A DNA stretch of 64,000 nucleotides from Leucothrix mucor DSM 2157 (GCF_000419525.1 NZ_ATTE01000001.1:1860001-1924000); one strand, 5' to 3'; counted from the first letter of the stretch, positions 1 to 11,330 are shown. Notes: a model not told the origin generated them from the letters alone. Made by a program: numbers and translations.

Positions 1-50
1 AAGCACTTGGCTAGATCTAGCTGAGCACGGCAAAGCGTAATCGTCAGTCG

Positions 51-794
51 TTAATCGGTTTGGCCTGGCTCCCAGCGAGACAGGTCAACCGATTGATCAA
101 ATACCCAGTCTGCCTGCTCAGGCTCGGGCGCTGAGCGCAGGACGGTCATATAATCTTTTCTTGAAATACTCGTCGAGCCCAGACTCAGCAAATGTGAGTT
201 TTCCAGCTGGCAGTCAATCAAGGTATATCCCACATGCTGCGCATACCAAGCTAAGGCGATAAAGGCAATCTTGGATGTATTTGGCTCAGTGCTAAACATC
301 GACTCACCACAAAATACACCGCCGCTGCTAATGCCATACAGGCCACCCACCAGCACATCATCCTTATTATAGACTTCTACCGAATGCGCGACGCCAGCGT
401 CATGTAAGCGGCAATATGCCTGTTGCATTTCGGGAGAGATCCAAGTGCCGGAGCTATACGAGCGCGGTGCTGCGCAAGCGGCGATCACCTGTTTAAAATT
501 ATGATCAAAAACAACCTTGTAGCCTTTATTTCTAATCGTCTTTCTAAGGCTTCGACTGAAGTTAACCATCTCTGGAAGCAGCACTGCACGCGGGTCTGGA
601 TTCCACCAATAAATTGGCTCCCCCGGATTAAACCAGGGGAAAATCCCAGAGCGGTAAGCATTGATAAGCCTTGGAACTGACAAATCGCCCCCGATGGCAA
701 TTAAGCCATTGGGCTCATCCCACGCCATTTCTGCGGGTGGGAAGGGCTCATCATGGGCACCGGGTTCAAGAAATGTCAGCTCTTGAGGCGTCAT
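51..794 (-). CDS. aat: leucyl/phenylalanyl-tRNA--protein transferase
   Basis: Transfers Leu or Phe from charged tRNA to proteins with N-terminal Arg or Lys, creating N-degrons in the cytoplasm. The 247-residue product has the family's N-terminal hallmark, with FPPAEMAWDEPNGLIAIGGD at about 18-37 and FPWFNPGEPIYWWNPDPRAV at 52-71. CGESMFS and the CQLENSHL segment lie in the C-terminal GNAT-like half. Length is normal (E. coli Aat is 234). It lies 17 nt after trxB on the same strand, so the two probably form an operon, as in many Gammaproteobacteria. Its products are delivered by ClpS to ClpAP, and both of those genes are in this window. The call is secure. Confidence 0.97.
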   Translation of the reverse strand: MTPQELTFLEPGAHDEPFPPAEMAWDEPNGLIAIGGDLSVPRLINAYRSGIFPWFNPGEPIYWWNPDPRAVLLPEMVNFSRSLRKTIRNKGYKVVFDHNFKQVIAACAAPRSYSSGTWISPEMQQAYCRLHDAGVAHSVEVYNKDDVLVGGLYGISSGGVFCGESMFSTEPNTSKIAFIALAWYAQHVGYTLIDCQLENSHLLSLGSTSISRKDYMTVLRSAPEPEQADWVFDQSVDLSRWEPGQTD

Positions 795-811
795 AGGGCT
801 AGATTTCCGAC

Positions 812-1786
<975 letters not shown>

Positions 1787-1875
1787 TTAGGTATTAATGA
1801 TTCATATGCTAAGTAATGGGGAGCATAAGGTAAAGCAACTACAGAATAAATATTCTTTTTCTGTGGTTAAAGCCT

Positions 1876-1881
1876 TATAAT
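1876..1881 (+). promoter_or_regulatory. candidate ftsK promoter (-10)
   Basis: A perfect TATAAT lies about 108 nt upstream of the ftsK start, in the divergent trxB/ftsK gap. The -35 region 17 nt upstream (TTCTTT) is poor, so this is a reasonable but unproven sigma-70 site. Confidence 0.4.
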
Positions 1882-1988
1882 CCTTTGGCCTAGGGGGCAT
1901 GGAACGGCTATCCAAGCACAATCACCGACCAGCATCACACTAAAAATATTAAGCCCGTTCGGGCATTGAAAGCGTCATGGAGTAAGTT

Positions 1989-4760
1989 TTGGCAGAAAAA
2001 GGAATTAAAAATAAATTAAATGCGCAAAAATTAGTGAGTCTGCAACAAACCAGCATTCTTTTCTTTTCAGGACTTAGCGCAGTCATTTTATTAGCCTTAG
2101 TATCATTTAACCCGGATGACCCGAGTTTTTTCCAATTTAACAGTGACGCAATTATTCAGAACAAGGCCGGAAGAGCAGGGGCCTATCTTGCAAGTATTTT
2201 GATTGGTTTCTTTGGCTATCTGGCTTATTTGATTCCAATTTCTTTATTGTATTTCGGTTTTTTCCTGTTTCGACCACTGCCGAGCCATGGTGGATTAAAT
2301 ACGTGGTTGACTGTAATCGGCGTGTTTCTGGCACTGCTTTGCGGCTGCGGGCTGATCACGCTCCTCTGGCCGGAGAGTACGCTCACCTACAAAGCAGGCG
2401 GATTGCTGGGGCTGATGATGGCCAAGGCCATGGTGGCCGTGCTCGGTGACTTTGGCTCAACTGTTTCTTTGTTCTGCGGATTCTTTGCGGGCTTAACGCT
2501 GCTGCTGGATATTTCGTGGTTAAAAGTAATTGATCGCGTTGGCGAAGGGTCACTTTGGCTGTTTGATAGACTGATCGGCGAGCCAGAAAGTGGCGCAAGT
2601 GGAAAATCGTCAAAGCCGAAAAAGCCATTAATTCCTAATTTGTTTAAAAAAGGCCCCGACAAGCCCGCTGGAAAAGCGCCCAAATCAGCACCTAAAACCA
2701 AGAGCAAAGGGCCGAGCACTGCGCCTACTGAAGAAGCCTATGATGATTACGACGATGAAGTCGACATGGCCGCACAACCGGCAGCAAAAGCTAAAACCAG
2801 CGCCAAGCAAAAATCAGCTAGCTGGGTATCCGGCTTAACCGAGAAAGGCTCTGGCGTACTGGCTAAACTGAAAAAGCCAACAACCAAGAAAAGCGCCGAT
2901 ACTTTGGATGCTTTTGAAGGTCTTGATGATTACGACGAGATTGACGAGCAAGACATTCCCGTTGTGCGTGAAGTCGTCTCTGGTGGTGGTGCTCGTAATG
3001 CTCCCGCTCCGCAAGCAGCAGCACCTGCGCCAACCGCTGCACCAGCAGAAACACTCAGCATTCCCGATAATATGATCGGTGCCGCTCCGCAAAAGCCAGC
3101 AGCACCGGCTGAAGTGCCTGTGGCAGAAGAGGAATACAGCGACTTAACACCGGTTGCATTGCCACAAGCGGCCAAAACACAAGCGCCAGAGCCAGCCAGA
3201 CAAGTGCCTAAAGTTGCACAAGCACCGAGGAAGCCAGCGCCTAAGTCATACCATGGCGATAAGTTAGGGTTATTACCGCCGCTTGATATGCTGGAGCCAG
3301 CACCTAAAAACCAGGATAAATTCTCCGACGAACAACTGGACGCTCTGGCTGAAAATATCCAAAGCACCTTATCTGACTACGGCATACATGGGGTTGAGGT
3401 TGTTGACCGCTTCCCAGGACCGGTAGTTACCCGTTTTGAATTGGACTTACCACCAGGTACAAAGGTTAGCCGCATCTCTGGCTTGGGCAAAGATATTGCC
3501 CGTAGCATGCGTGTACCCAGTATTCGTATCGTTGAAGTCATTCCGGGTAAGACGACCATCGGACTTGAAATTCCGAATGATACCCGTGAGTTAGTCGCAA
3601 TTAGTGAGATTTTAAATGCACCAATATTCCAGAATGCGAAGTCGCCGCTAACACTCGCCATGGGTAAAACCATTGCTGGAAACCCTGCGATTGCTGATCT
3701 GGCTAAAATGCCTCACGTGCTAGTTGCGGGTACCACCGGTTCTGGTAAGTCGGTTGCGGTTAACGCAATGATTATGAGTTTGTTGTACAAATCCACACCG
3801 GACAAAGTAAAGCTGATTCTGATCGACCCCAAGATGCTTGAATTGAGTATTTATGAGGGCATTCCTCACTTGCTGACTTCTGTCGTCACCGATATGAAAG
3901 ATGCGGCCAATGCGCTGCGCTGGTGTGTTGGTGAGATGGAAAAGCGTTATGCCGCCATGTCGTATATGAAGGTACGTAATATCGCTGGCTACAATGCCAA
4001 GGTGCAAGAAGCCATTGACCGTGGCGAGCCGATTACAGATCCAAGCTTTGACCCAACCCAACATATTGATACAAGGCCATCCACTTTGGAACCTTATCCG
4101 TATATCGTGGTGGTTATCGACGAATTTGCTGACATGATTATGGTGGTCGGTAAAAAAGTTGAAGAGCTAATTGCACGTTTGGCACAAAAAGCCCGTGCTT
4201 CTGGTATCCATCTGATTTTGGCGACCCAGCGTCCGTCTGTTGATGTCATCACCGGCTTGATTAAAGCCAATATCCCATCGCGAATTGCGTTTCAGGTATC
4301 GACCAAGATCGACTCCCGAACCATTCTGGACCAGGGTGGTGCAGAACAGCTACTGGGTAATGGTGACATGCTTTACATGCCACCGGGAACGGGTTTGCCG
4401 CAACGTATACATGGCGCCTTTGTGAGCGATGAAGAAGTTGAAGAAGTGGTCAATTATCTTAAAGAACACGGGGAACCCCAATACCTGGACGATGTCCTAA
4501 AGGATACAGGCGGAGCAAGTGCCCCAATCCCCGGACTGGAGCCCTTGAGCGATTCTGAAGGTGATGATCTGTATGATCAGGCGGTTGGCGTCGTGACGGA
4601 ATCACGTCGCGCATCAATCTCTTACTTACAGCGTCGCTTGAAAATCGGATACAACCGCGCAGCCTCGATGATCGAGGCGATGGAAGATGCCGGTGTCGTA
4701 AGTGAAGTACAATCGAATGGAACACGCGAAGTACTTGCGCCACCTCCCGTTAAAGACTGA
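1989..4760 (+). CDS. ftsK: DNA translocase FtsK
   Basis: Septal membrane-anchored DNA pump that clears the chromosome from the division plane and activates XerCD at dif. The 923-residue protein has about four hydrophobic segments in the first 190 residues. A Lys/Ala/Pro-rich linker follows to roughly 430. The RecA-like motor carries Walker A GTTGSGKS near 580-587 and Walker [11 protein letters not shown] near 705. A C-terminal winged-helix gamma domain ([20 protein letters not shown] and following, about 860-915) is the type that reads KOPS. The start is TTG at 1989, preceded by GGAG with 6-nt spacing. The linker is shorter than in E. coli FtsK (1329 aa). lolA follows after 8 nt, the conserved ftsK-lolA order. 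Confidence 0.97.
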   Translation: MAEKGIKNKLNAQKLVSLQQTSILFFSGLSAVILLALVSFNPDDPSFFQFNSDAIIQNKAGRAGAYLASILIGFFGYLAYLIPISLLYFGFFLFRPLPSHGGLNTWLTVIGVFLALLCGCGLITLLWPESTLTYKAGGLLGLMMAKAMVAVLGDFGSTVSLFCGFFAGLTLLLDISWLKVIDRVGEGSLWLFDRLIGEPESGASGKSSKPKKPLIPNLFKKGPDKPAGKAPKSAPKTKSKGPSTAPTEEAYDDYDDEVDMAAQPAAKAKTSAKQKSASWVSGLTEKGSGVLAKLKKPTTKKSADTLDAFEGLDDYDEIDEQDIPVVREVVSGGGARNAPAPQAAAPAPTAAPAETLSIPDNMIGAAPQKPAAPAEVPVAEEEYSDLTPVALPQAAKTQAPEPARQVPKVAQAPRKPAPKSYHGDKLGLLPPLDMLEPAPKNQDKFSDEQLDALAENIQSTLSDYGIHGVEVVDRFPGPVVTRFELDLPPGTKVSRISGLGKDIARSMRVPSIRIVEVIPGKTTIGLEIPNDTRELVAISEILNAPIFQNAKSPLTLAMGKTIAGNPAIADLAKMPHVLVAGTTGSGKSVAVNAMIMSLLYKSTPDKVKLILIDPKMLELSIYEGIPHLLTSVVTDMKDAANALRWCVGEMEKRYAAMSYMKVRNIAGYNAKVQEAIDRGEPITDPSFDPTQHIDTRPSTLEPYPYIVVVIDEFADMIMVVGKKVEELIARLAQKARASGIHLILATQRPSVDVITGLIKANIPSRIAFQVSTKIDSRTILDQGGAEQLLGNGDMLYMPPGTGLPQRIHGAFVSDEEVEEVVNYLKEHGEPQYLDDVLKDTGGASAPIPGLEPLSDSEGDDLYDQAVGVVTESRRASISYLQRRLKIGYNRAASMIEAMEDAGVVSEVQSNGTREVLAPPPVKD

Positions 4761-4768
4761 GGTTATAC

Positions 4769-5395
4769 ATGAGAAATAAATTTTTAGTTGCCGCACTGCT
4801 GGCTGCCAGTATTGGTCAAGCTGCCTATGCTGACACAGCCCGTGAACGTTTAGACTCTTTTTTCACTGACGTAAAGAGCCTGAAAGGTAGCTTTACTCAG
4901 CAAGTGTTTGATAAGAAGGGTGTTGTTACCCAAAACTCTAGCGGTGATTTGTACTTAAGCCGCCCAGGTCGTTTCCGCTGGGTTTATAAAAAGCCAGAGC
5001 CACAGGAAATGATTGGTGATGGTAAGAATGTCTGGATCTACGATAAAGATCTGGAGCAGGTTACTGTTAAGCCAGTTAACCAAGCGGTATCAAACACGCC
5101 AATCGCTATCCTGACGCGCCTTGACCCACCGGGTTCACAGTTTAACGTTCAGGAAATTCAGGGCGGTTCTGGTTTGGATTGGCACCAGTTGGTTCCTAAG
5201 CAAGCAAGCCGTGATTTCAAATACATTCAACTGGGCTTGGATACTGCAGGCAACCTTAAGCGTATGGTGCTGTTTGATCAATTGGGTCAGCGCACTGAGA
5301 TCACTTTAAATGCACAGAATAATGTGCCCATCAGCGGTAGCACATTCTACTTCAGCCCACCACGTGGTGTTGATGTGATCGGCAAGCCTCAGTAA
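4769..5395 (+). CDS. lolA: outer-membrane lipoprotein carrier protein LolA
   Basis: Periplasmic chaperone that takes lipoproteins from the LolCDE transporter and hands them to LolB at the outer membrane. The 208-residue precursor has a Sec signal peptide (about 1-21, ending AYA before DTA). The LolA fold follows, with the typical KSLKGSFTQQVFD opening and the YLSRPGRFRWVYKKPEPQ segment. GAGG 6 nt upstream of the ATG serves as ribosome-binding site. It is co-transcribed with ftsK and closed by a strong hairpin terminator. Confidence 0.96.
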   Translation: MRNKFLVAALLAASIGQAAYADTARERLDSFFTDVKSLKGSFTQQVFDKKGVVTQNSSGDLYLSRPGRFRWVYKKPEPQEMIGDGKNVWIYDKDLEQVTVKPVNQAVSNTPIAILTRLDPPGSQFNVQEIQGGSGLDWHQLVPKQASRDFKYIQLGLDTAGNLKRMVLFDQLGQRTEITLNAQNNVPISGSTFYFSPPRGVDVIGKPQ

Positions 5396-5411
5396 TCGCT
5401 TAGCCAGAATC

Positions 5412-5445
5412 AAAAAAGCCACCCAGCAATTAAGGTGGCTTTTTT
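5412..5445. terminator. bidirectional terminator between lolA and the aminotransferase gene
   Basis: Perfect stem GCCACC/GGTGGC flanked by A6 and T6, with a 10-nt loop. The A and T runs make it usable from both convergent genes. Confidence 0.9.
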
Positions 5446-5473
5446 ATGCCTGCTGTTTACGAGCTAGTAGCCT

Positions 5474-6781
5474 TTATTTGGCGTAATAAGCACTGACTGC
5501 GTTTCCAATTTTCTCCAAGGTATTAGTAAATACCTCGTCGTCTTCCTGCAATAGCGTCATCCGAAAGCCGTTTAAGTTAGAGCCAAAACCGCTCAATGGC
5601 ACGACGCAAACACCTTCAGAAGCCATTAATTCATAGCTAAACTGAAAATCTTCCGCGACTTCCTTCTCCGATAACAACTTATCGATAAACAAACGGGACG
5701 CTTTAGTCGTTGCACTCAGCTTGGAACGGGGAAGATCTAAAAGTTCTACCACAAGATAAAACACACCGCCCGGCATAGTGACACGCAGTTGCGGGAAGGT
5801 ATTAAAATATTCCACCGCTTGCTTAGCCCGGCGTTGATACTTTTCAATACGCGCTCGAATACTGACTTTAAACTCTGGCGCATCATACAAATGTGGCAAT
5901 ATCATCTGCGGCAGAGTGGTTGAACAAACCTCTAGCATTTTTGCCAGCAAGATCATGCGAATAAAGTCTTGGAACTGTGCATCTTTCTCGGCATTGTAGA
6001 CTTCGATCCAGCCACAGCGAGAACCCGGCCAAGGCACATCTTTACTGATGCCTTTCATGCTAATACCGGGCACATCACCGATAATTTCATGCAGCAAGGT
6101 ATTCTCAACGCCATCAAAGGTCATCGCATGATAGATTTCGTCAAAAATCAGGAAGCAGTCATGATCTTTGGCGATTTTTACGATGCTTTCCAAGGTTTCA
6201 CGGTTAAAGACACGACCCGTTGGGTTATTGGGGTTGATTACCAAAATGGCCACAACGTGATCGTTGTACTTCACCTTATTCTCAATTTCTTCAAGATTCG
6301 GTTCCCAATTATTTTCAGGATCTAGCTTGTAAGAAATGAATGAGCAACCTGCATGCATTGCCTCAGCGGTAGCATGGGATGGATAAGTCGGTGAGGGCAC
6401 CAAGATACGTGCTTCCCGGGGCAGGTTATTGATAACCTTATTAATTGCCTCACCTAAGCCATTGAAAAACAAGATATCGTCAACCGTACAGATTTTCTCA
6501 TTCGAGAAATTTTCAAGGATATACTGACGCGCCGGTAAGTAACCACGGGTGTCAGTATAGGCAAAGGCCTGATCAGTAGTGGCATTCTCTCTGACAATCT
6601 CTTTGATCCAATCCGGCACGCTTTCGCCTGCTGTAATCGGGTCGCCGATGTTTTCCCAGATCATATTCAAATTACCCAGCTTTTCCAGCTGTTTGCCGAT
6701 AGTCACCACTTCACGAATTGGATAATTCAGAAGCTTGTTATCAGCACGTAGCAGATTCTGTCGCACGGATTGCAGTCTCAC
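5474..6781 (-). CDS. PLP-dependent class I/II aminotransferase
   Basis: A fold-type I aminotransferase of 435 residues, cytoplasmic, amino-acid substrate not determinable here. NPNNPTG at 183-189 and DEIY at 214-217 are the PLP-ring region, and SKDVPWPGSR contains the probable Schiff-base Lys247. The best general match is the AlaA/AspC-like 'pyridoxal phosphate-dependent aminotransferase' class. The Trp-Pro after the active lysine and the long N-terminus differ from E. coli AlaA, so I give no symbol. It is monocistronic, convergent with lolA and divergent from apbC. Confidence 0.85.
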   Translation of the reverse strand: MRLQSVRQNLLRADNKLLNYPIREVVTIGKQLEKLGNLNMIWENIGDPITAGESVPDWIKEIVRENATTDQAFAYTDTRGYLPARQYILENFSNEKICTVDDILFFNGLGEAINKVINNLPREARILVPSPTYPSHATAEAMHAGCSFISYKLDPENNWEPNLEEIENKVKYNDHVVAILVINPNNPTGRVFNRETLESIVKIAKDHDCFLIFDEIYHAMTFDGVENTLLHEIIGDVPGISMKGISKDVPWPGSRCGWIEVYNAEKDAQFQDFIRMILLAKMLEVCSTTLPQMILPHLYDAPEFKVSIRARIEKYQRRAKQAVEYFNTFPQLRVTMPGGVFYLVVELLDLPRSKLSATTKASRLFIDKLLSEKEVAEDFQFSYELMASEGVCVVPLSGFGSNLNGFRMTLLQEDDEVFTNTLEKIGNAVSAYYAK

Positions 6782-6960
6782 TATTTAGAAGAGCTGTCTA
6801 TCTTAGCAAACGCAATTCAATCTGTGCGCCGTATTTAGCCTATCTAATTAGATATATTGACTGTACTGATGCAATCTCCCTAAAGATTCTGGAGTTTTTG
6901 TCTGCACACGCGTAGTGTAGACTCTCCTTAAAATTTGACCCTACTACCGGAGACATCAAT

Positions 6961-8046
6961 ATGAGTGAGCTTTCAAAAGCGGCTATCGAAGCGCAATTAA
7001 ATACTGTGCAAGATCGCTACCTGGAAAAAGATATTGTCAGCAGCAATGCTGTCAAATCCATAGAGCTGACTGATGATAAAATTCTGGTACGCATCGAGTT
7101 GGGCTATCCTGCTGGCGACTACCGCAACGAATTAAAGAAGCAGGTTGAAGAGGCACTAGCAGGCTTTAACACTGCACTCGATATCAGCATTGAGCAAAAG
7201 ATTGAGGCGCATGCCGTTCAGAAGAGCCTGAAGCGCATTTCTGGCATCAAGAACATTATTGCGGTGGCGTCTGGTAAAGGTGGCGTGGGCAAATCCACAA
7301 CCTCAGCGAACCTCGCATTAGCACTGGCTAGCGATGGCGCACAGGTTGGTATTTTGGATGCGGATATTTACGGCCCAAGCCAGCCACGCATGCTGGGCAT
7401 GTCTGGCACACCAGAGTCTAAAGATGGCACGACGCTAGAGCCCATGCAAAACCATGGTCTGAAGGCAATGTCGATTGGCTTTTTGGTAGAAGAAGATACC
7501 CCAATGATTTGGCGTGGCCCTATGGTGACCCAAGCGCTAGAGCAGCTACTGAAAGATACCAACTGGGGGGATCTGGATTATCTTATCGTTGATTTACCAC
7601 CAGGAACTGGTGATACACAGCTAACTTTATCGCAGAAAATTCCAGTGAGTGGTGCCGTGATTGTAACCACACCTCAGGATATTGCCTTGCTGGATGCGCG
7701 TAAGGGCTTGGCGATGTTTGAAAAGGTTGAAGTGCCGGTTCTGGGTATCGTTGAAAACATGAGCATTCATATCTGTAGTGAATGCGGCCATGCTGAGCAT
7801 ATTTTTGGACAGGGCGGCGGTGAGCGCATGTCTGAGGAATACAAGGTTGACTTCCTAGGTTCATTGCCACTGGATATTCATATTCGTGAGCAAGCGGATA
7901 ATGGTAATCCGACAGTCATTGCTGACCCTGATGGAAAAGTGGCAGGCATGTATCGTGATATTTCACGCCGCATGGCTTCTCGCCTAGCTGAGCAATCTAA
8001 AGATTATTCCAGCAAATTCCCGAATATCGTGATTCAAAACACCTAA
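6961..8046 (+). CDS. apbC: iron-sulfur cluster carrier ATPase (Mrp/ApbC/NBP35 family)
   Basis: Cytoplasmic P-loop ATPase that binds and transfers Fe-S clusters. The N-terminal 1-85 region looks like the MIP18/DUF59 domain. The deviant Walker A GKGGVGKS is at 105-112 and the cluster-binding CSEC at 272-275. At 361 residues it is close to E. coli ApbC/Mrp (369). GGAG sits about 8 nt upstream of the ATG. It stands alone between divergent and terminator boundaries; E. coli instead has metG next door. Confidence 0.95.
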   Translation: MSELSKAAIEAQLNTVQDRYLEKDIVSSNAVKSIELTDDKILVRIELGYPAGDYRNELKKQVEEALAGFNTALDISIEQKIEAHAVQKSLKRISGIKNIIAVASGKGGVGKSTTSANLALALASDGAQVGILDADIYGPSQPRMLGMSGTPESKDGTTLEPMQNHGLKAMSIGFLVEEDTPMIWRGPMVTQALEQLLKDTNWGDLDYLIVDLPPGTGDTQLTLSQKIPVSGAVIVTTPQDIALLDARKGLAMFEKVEVPVLGIVENMSIHICSECGHAEHIFGQGGGERMSEEYKVDFLGSLPLDIHIREQADNGNPTVIADPDGKVAGMYRDISRRMASRLAEQSKDYSSKFPNIVIQNT

Positions 8047-8065
8047 ATTACTCTACCGATTGTCA

Positions 8066-8106
8066 CAAAAACGCCGCGCCTATTTATTGCGCGGCGTTTT
8101 TGTTTT
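8066..8106 (+). terminator. strong terminator after apbC
   Basis: Perfect 14-bp stem (8066-8079 with 8089-8102, core ACGCCGCGC/GCGCGGCGT), 9-nt loop, followed by a T-rich tail. It isolates apbC from the lipoprotein gene that starts only 12 nt later. Confidence 0.92.
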
Positions 8107-8117
8107 AATATGCCCGA

Positions 8118-8576
8118 ATGACTAAAATAACATCAAAAATATTCACCTTCATTACAACACTTTTTCTAATTACCGCCTGCAGTAACAGCAGCGGCATTAA
8201 AGGCGTTGCCGAGCCACCAACCGTTAGTGTGCAAAACGTCAGCCTAGAGCGATTAACGTGGCAGGGCGGCGAAGCCAACTTCACACTCAACGTGACTAAT
8301 CCGAATGCTTACCCATTACCACTCAGTGGTTTTGATTACGGCTTATCACTAAATGGCGTTGAAGTTGCCAATGGCAATCAAGAGCAGAAAATGATGCTCA
8401 ATGCGCGCCAAACTCAGCAAGTAAACGTACCTTTAAAGCTCAGTTTTGTTAATATTGCCAGTGTGTTGCCAGGTCTTATGCGACAAGGCACAATACAATA
8501 CCAACTGGCGGGTTCAGTGCATTTATCGCTACTGAATATCCCGTTCAGTCGTTCAGGCATGACCCAATTGAGATAA
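8118..8576 (+). CDS. LEA type 2 family lipoprotein
   Basis: A small 152-residue lipoprotein. The signal peptide ends in a lipobox LITAC with the lipidated Cys at 21. The mature part resembles LEA14/WHy-type beta-sandwich domains (FTLNVTNPNAYPLPLSGFDY, then a VPLKLSF strand). The family is found in many Proteobacteria with no agreed function. Its stop is 3 nt before dcd, so it may be co-transcribed with it. Confidence 0.8.
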   Translation: MTKITSKIFTFITTLFLITACSNSSGIKGVAEPPTVSVQNVSLERLTWQGGEANFTLNVTNPNAYPLPLSGFDYGLSLNGVEVANGNQEQKMMLNARQTQQVNVPLKLSFVNIASVLPGLMRQGTIQYQLAGSVHLSLLNIPFSRSGMTQLR

Positions 8577-8579
8577 AAT

Positions 8580-9146
8580 ATGAGTATCAAAGCCGATCGC
8601 TGGATTCGTAAAATGGCCATGGAGCAGGGCATGATTGAGCCTTTTGCCGAATCCCAAGTCCGGATGAACAATGATCAGCGCATTATTTCTTACGGCACCT
8701 CTAGCTACGGATATGACGTTCGCTGCGCAGATGAGTTTAAGATTTTCACCAATATTAACTCTGCCGTTGTGGACCCAAAAGCGTTTGATGAAAACAGTTT
8801 TGTAGATATTAAATCGGATGTTTGCATTATTCCACCTAACTCATTTGCACTGGCACGCACGGTTGAATATTTTCGCATTCCACGCAGTGTATTAACCATC
8901 TGTTTGGGTAAATCAACTTATGCTCGCTGCGGTATCATCGTTAATGTGACGCCATTAGAGCCTGAGTGGGAAGGGCATGTAACATTGGAGTTTTCCAACA
9001 CGACCACCTTACCTGCGAAGATTTATGCCAATGAAGGCATCGCCCAAATGCTGTTTTTTGAATCCGATGAGATTTGTGAGACATCGTACCTCGACCGTGG
9101 CGGAAAATATCAGGGACAAACTGGCGTTACACTGCCAAAAACCTGA
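8580..9146 (+). CDS. dcd: dCTP deaminase
   Basis: Deaminates dCTP to dUTP, supplying dTMP synthesis and working with Tmk, also in this window. At 188 residues it has the full family pattern: [13 protein letters not shown] start, [41 protein letters not shown] (active-site Ser/Arg and catalytic Glu region), and [12 protein letters not shown] at the end. It has no strong Shine-Dalgarno and follows the lipoprotein gene by 3 nt, suggesting translational coupling. Confidence 0.97.
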   Translation: MSIKADRWIRKMAMEQGMIEPFAESQVRMNNDQRIISYGTSSYGYDVRCADEFKIFTNINSAVVDPKAFDENSFVDIKSDVCIIPPNSFALARTVEYFRIPRSVLTICLGKSTYARCGIIVNVTPLEPEWEGHVTLEFSNTTTLPAKIYANEGIAQMLFFESDEICETSYLDRGGKYQGQTGVTLPKT

Positions 9147-9186
9147 TTGCTAACCAAGTAGAAGCTTACAATTACAGGGGTGCCTG

Positions 9187-9570
9187 ATGAGAACTGAAAA
9201 GGTAGTATTTGCATTTTTTATTGTCCTGGCGCTGACCTTAAATTTCGGCTTCTTCTTGGGCGATATAGATAACCCTGCGCATCATCACGTCTACGAGTTA
9301 TTTGCCGCCATCGTGGTTAGCTTGATCGCGACGGTACTAAAGTTTGGTGATCGTACCCATTTGGGTTCCGTATTTTTAGCCACTAGCTTGGTGGCTGACT
9401 TACAACTGGTGTGTGCGGCCATTATTTGGGGCATTCACGCGCAGATCATTAATCCTGAAATGACTGCTGACACCTTATCAACGATCGTATCACTCAGTGG
9501 TGGCGCTTTATTGGCGAACCTGATCTCAGTGGTACTGCTAGTTGTTGAAACCGTAAACCTTCGCCGTTAG
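9187..9570 (+). CDS. DUF6394-type integral membrane protein
   Basis: A 127-residue membrane protein with about four hydrophobic helices: VVFAFFIVLALTLNFGFFLG, an ELFAAIVVSLIATVL segment, ADLQLVCAAIIWGIHA, and LLANLISVVLLVVETVNL. I recognise it as the DUF6394 kind, function unknown. It ends 15 nt before a potassium channel gene on the same strand, so I infer an accessory role with that channel. AGGGGTG upstream acts as ribosome-binding site. Membrane topology is by eye. Confidence 0.7.
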   Translation: MRTEKVVFAFFIVLALTLNFGFFLGDIDNPAHHHVYELFAAIVVSLIATVLKFGDRTHLGSVFLATSLVADLQLVCAAIIWGIHAQIINPEMTADTLSTIVSLSGGALLANLISVVLLVVETVNLRR

Positions 9571-9585
9571 GCGGGCACTTATCCC

Positions 9586-11301
9586 ATGTCAAACCTGATC
9601 TATATATTGCTGCGACGCTTACGGTCGCCATTGATCACGTTGATATTGGTGTATGCCATTTCAATGCTGGGATATGTACTAATTCCCGGCGAAGATGGTA
9701 ACCATGACCCCTATCAAATGACGTTTTTTGATGCGTTCTATTTTGTTAGTTTCATGGGTACCACCATCGGTTTTGGCGAAATCCCTTACGAATTTACTCA
9801 GGCCCAGCGTTATTGGACGCTGGTTTGTTTGTATGGCACGGTGATTAGCTGGTTATATGGTATCGGCTCCTTGCTAGCTGTATTCCAGGACCCCGCGTTT
9901 CGCCAGCAAACCAAACTCAATCGATTTAAACGCAGCGTACAGCGAATCAGGGAGCCGTTTTACCTGATCTGTGGCTATGGTGAAACGGGTCGTCAGCTGG
10001 TGCAGGTGTTAGCAGAAGATGGCATTTTATCGGTCGTGCTAGACCCCGATGAGGGGCCAATCAATGACCTTGAAGTTAATGACCTACCGCTGTCGCCACT
10101 TTGGTTAAAAGCAGACGCTTCCGACGCTCAAATACTGGAGCATGCTGGTATCAACCACCGATTCTGCTCTGGTATTATCTCTCTGGCCAATGATGACCGC
10201 GTTAATTTAACCATTGCTATCGTCGCCCAACTCTTAAATAAAAATGTCCGCTTGATTGCTCGGGCAGACACTAAAGAAGCCGAATCCAATATCCTGTCAT
10301 TTGGCGCCAACGAGGTTATCAACCCCTTCGAAACCTTCGCCTCCAGACTGGCAATGGCGATGCAGTCTCCCGGCCTACATTTAATCTATGAATGGACGAC
10401 TGGCCCCAGAAATGTACGTACCAATGAATTAATACTACCTAAACCCGGAAATTGGATTATCTGTGGCTTTGGGCGTTTTGGTCGCTCTGCATACCAATAT
10501 ATGGATGACATCGAGAGCAATAATATCTGCGTTATTGAGCCTGATCGTAGCCGTCGTGACGTACCTTCAGGTGCGATTACCGGACGCCCAACGGAAGCAG
10601 CGACCTTACGCAAAGCCGGAATTGATGAAGCTGTTGGTATTATCGTAGGCACCGGCAATGACCCAGATAATCTTTCGGTGCTGATGACCGCTAGGGAATT
10701 GAACCCGAATATTTTCAGGGTCGCGCACCAAAATGAAGAAAAGAATCGCCCGATCTTTGAAGCCGCCAAGTTAGATTTGGTCATGCAGCGCGGTAATTTG
10801 ATTTCAAATAAGATTTTTGCCTTGTTACGCACACCATTGCTTGGTGATTTCTTAAGGATTGTGAGTCGCTTTAAGAGAGAGCGTGCCAATTTACTGGCTA
10901 GCCGCATGATCGCGGTAATGGGTAATGAATACCCAGAGCTTTGGGAGCTTGAGATCAATCGCAAGCAAACTCCCGCACTGGTCGACCGCTTACAGCATTC
11001 TCAAATTGTGGTGGGGGACTTATTAAGGCACCCAGAAGATCGCGAACAGCACATAGAAGCACTAATGCTATTTCTTAAGCGTGGAGAGGGAAATGTTATT
11101 CTCCCGGAAAATAATCGTATCGTGCACGAGGGCGATCGCTTCTTAATGTGTGGTAACAAAATAGCGCATCACAATATTCAGATCATTACACGTAATGCAA
11201 AGTATCTGGAATACGCCTTAACCGGTGAGCGACTGCCCGATAGCTGGGTATGGCAAAAGATCTCTGCCTACAGTCATAAAAAATCCCAAAAGAAGGCATA
11301 A
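9586..11301 (+). CDS. two-RCK potassium channel (2TM/pore with tandem TrkA-N domains)
   Basis: A 571-residue ion channel subunit. One helix spans about residues 14-33, the pore loop carries the filter TTIGFGE at 59-65 (a TxGFG variant of the potassium signature), and a second helix spans about 79-100. Two cytoplasmic RCK/TrkA-N domains follow, with nucleotide-binding glycine motifs GYGETG at 130-135 and GFGRFG at 294-299. A TrkA-C-like tail is plausible near 470-540. This layout resembles bacterial GsuK-type channels whose tandem RCKs form the gating ring. It is linked to the DUF6394 gene upstream. Gating ligand is unknown. Confidence 0.85.
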   Translation: MSNLIYILLRRLRSPLITLILVYAISMLGYVLIPGEDGNHDPYQMTFFDAFYFVSFMGTTIGFGEIPYEFTQAQRYWTLVCLYGTVISWLYGIGSLLAVFQDPAFRQQTKLNRFKRSVQRIREPFYLICGYGETGRQLVQVLAEDGILSVVLDPDEGPINDLEVNDLPLSPLWLKADASDAQILEHAGINHRFCSGIISLANDDRVNLTIAIVAQLLNKNVRLIARADTKEAESNILSFGANEVINPFETFASRLAMAMQSPGLHLIYEWTTGPRNVRTNELILPKPGNWIICGFGRFGRSAYQYMDDIESNNICVIEPDRSRRDVPSGAITGRPTEAATLRKAGIDEAVGIIVGTGNDPDNLSVLMTARELNPNIFRVAHQNEEKNRPIFEAAKLDLVMQRGNLISNKIFALLRTPLLGDFLRIVSRFKRERANLLASRMIAVMGNEYPELWELEINRKQTPALVDRLQHSQIVVGDLLRHPEDREQHIEALMLFLKRGEGNVILPENNRIVHEGDRFLMCGNKIAHHNIQIITRNAKYLEYALTGERLPDSWVWQKISAYSHKKSQKKA

Positions 11302-11330
11302 ACAAGAGCCGATCAGAAAGCCTTGTTTAT
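11298..11330. terminator. weak inverted repeat between channel gene and AP2-like gene
   Basis: ATAAACAAG pairs with CTTGTTTAT across a 15-nt loop. The stem overlaps the channel stop codon and is AT-rich, so it is a weak bidirectional terminator candidate. Confidence 0.4.

Noticed and set aside
5474-6781. Naming the aminotransferase alaA
   Set aside because: Active-site surroundings differ from E. coli AlaA, and the neighbourhood gives no substrate clue.
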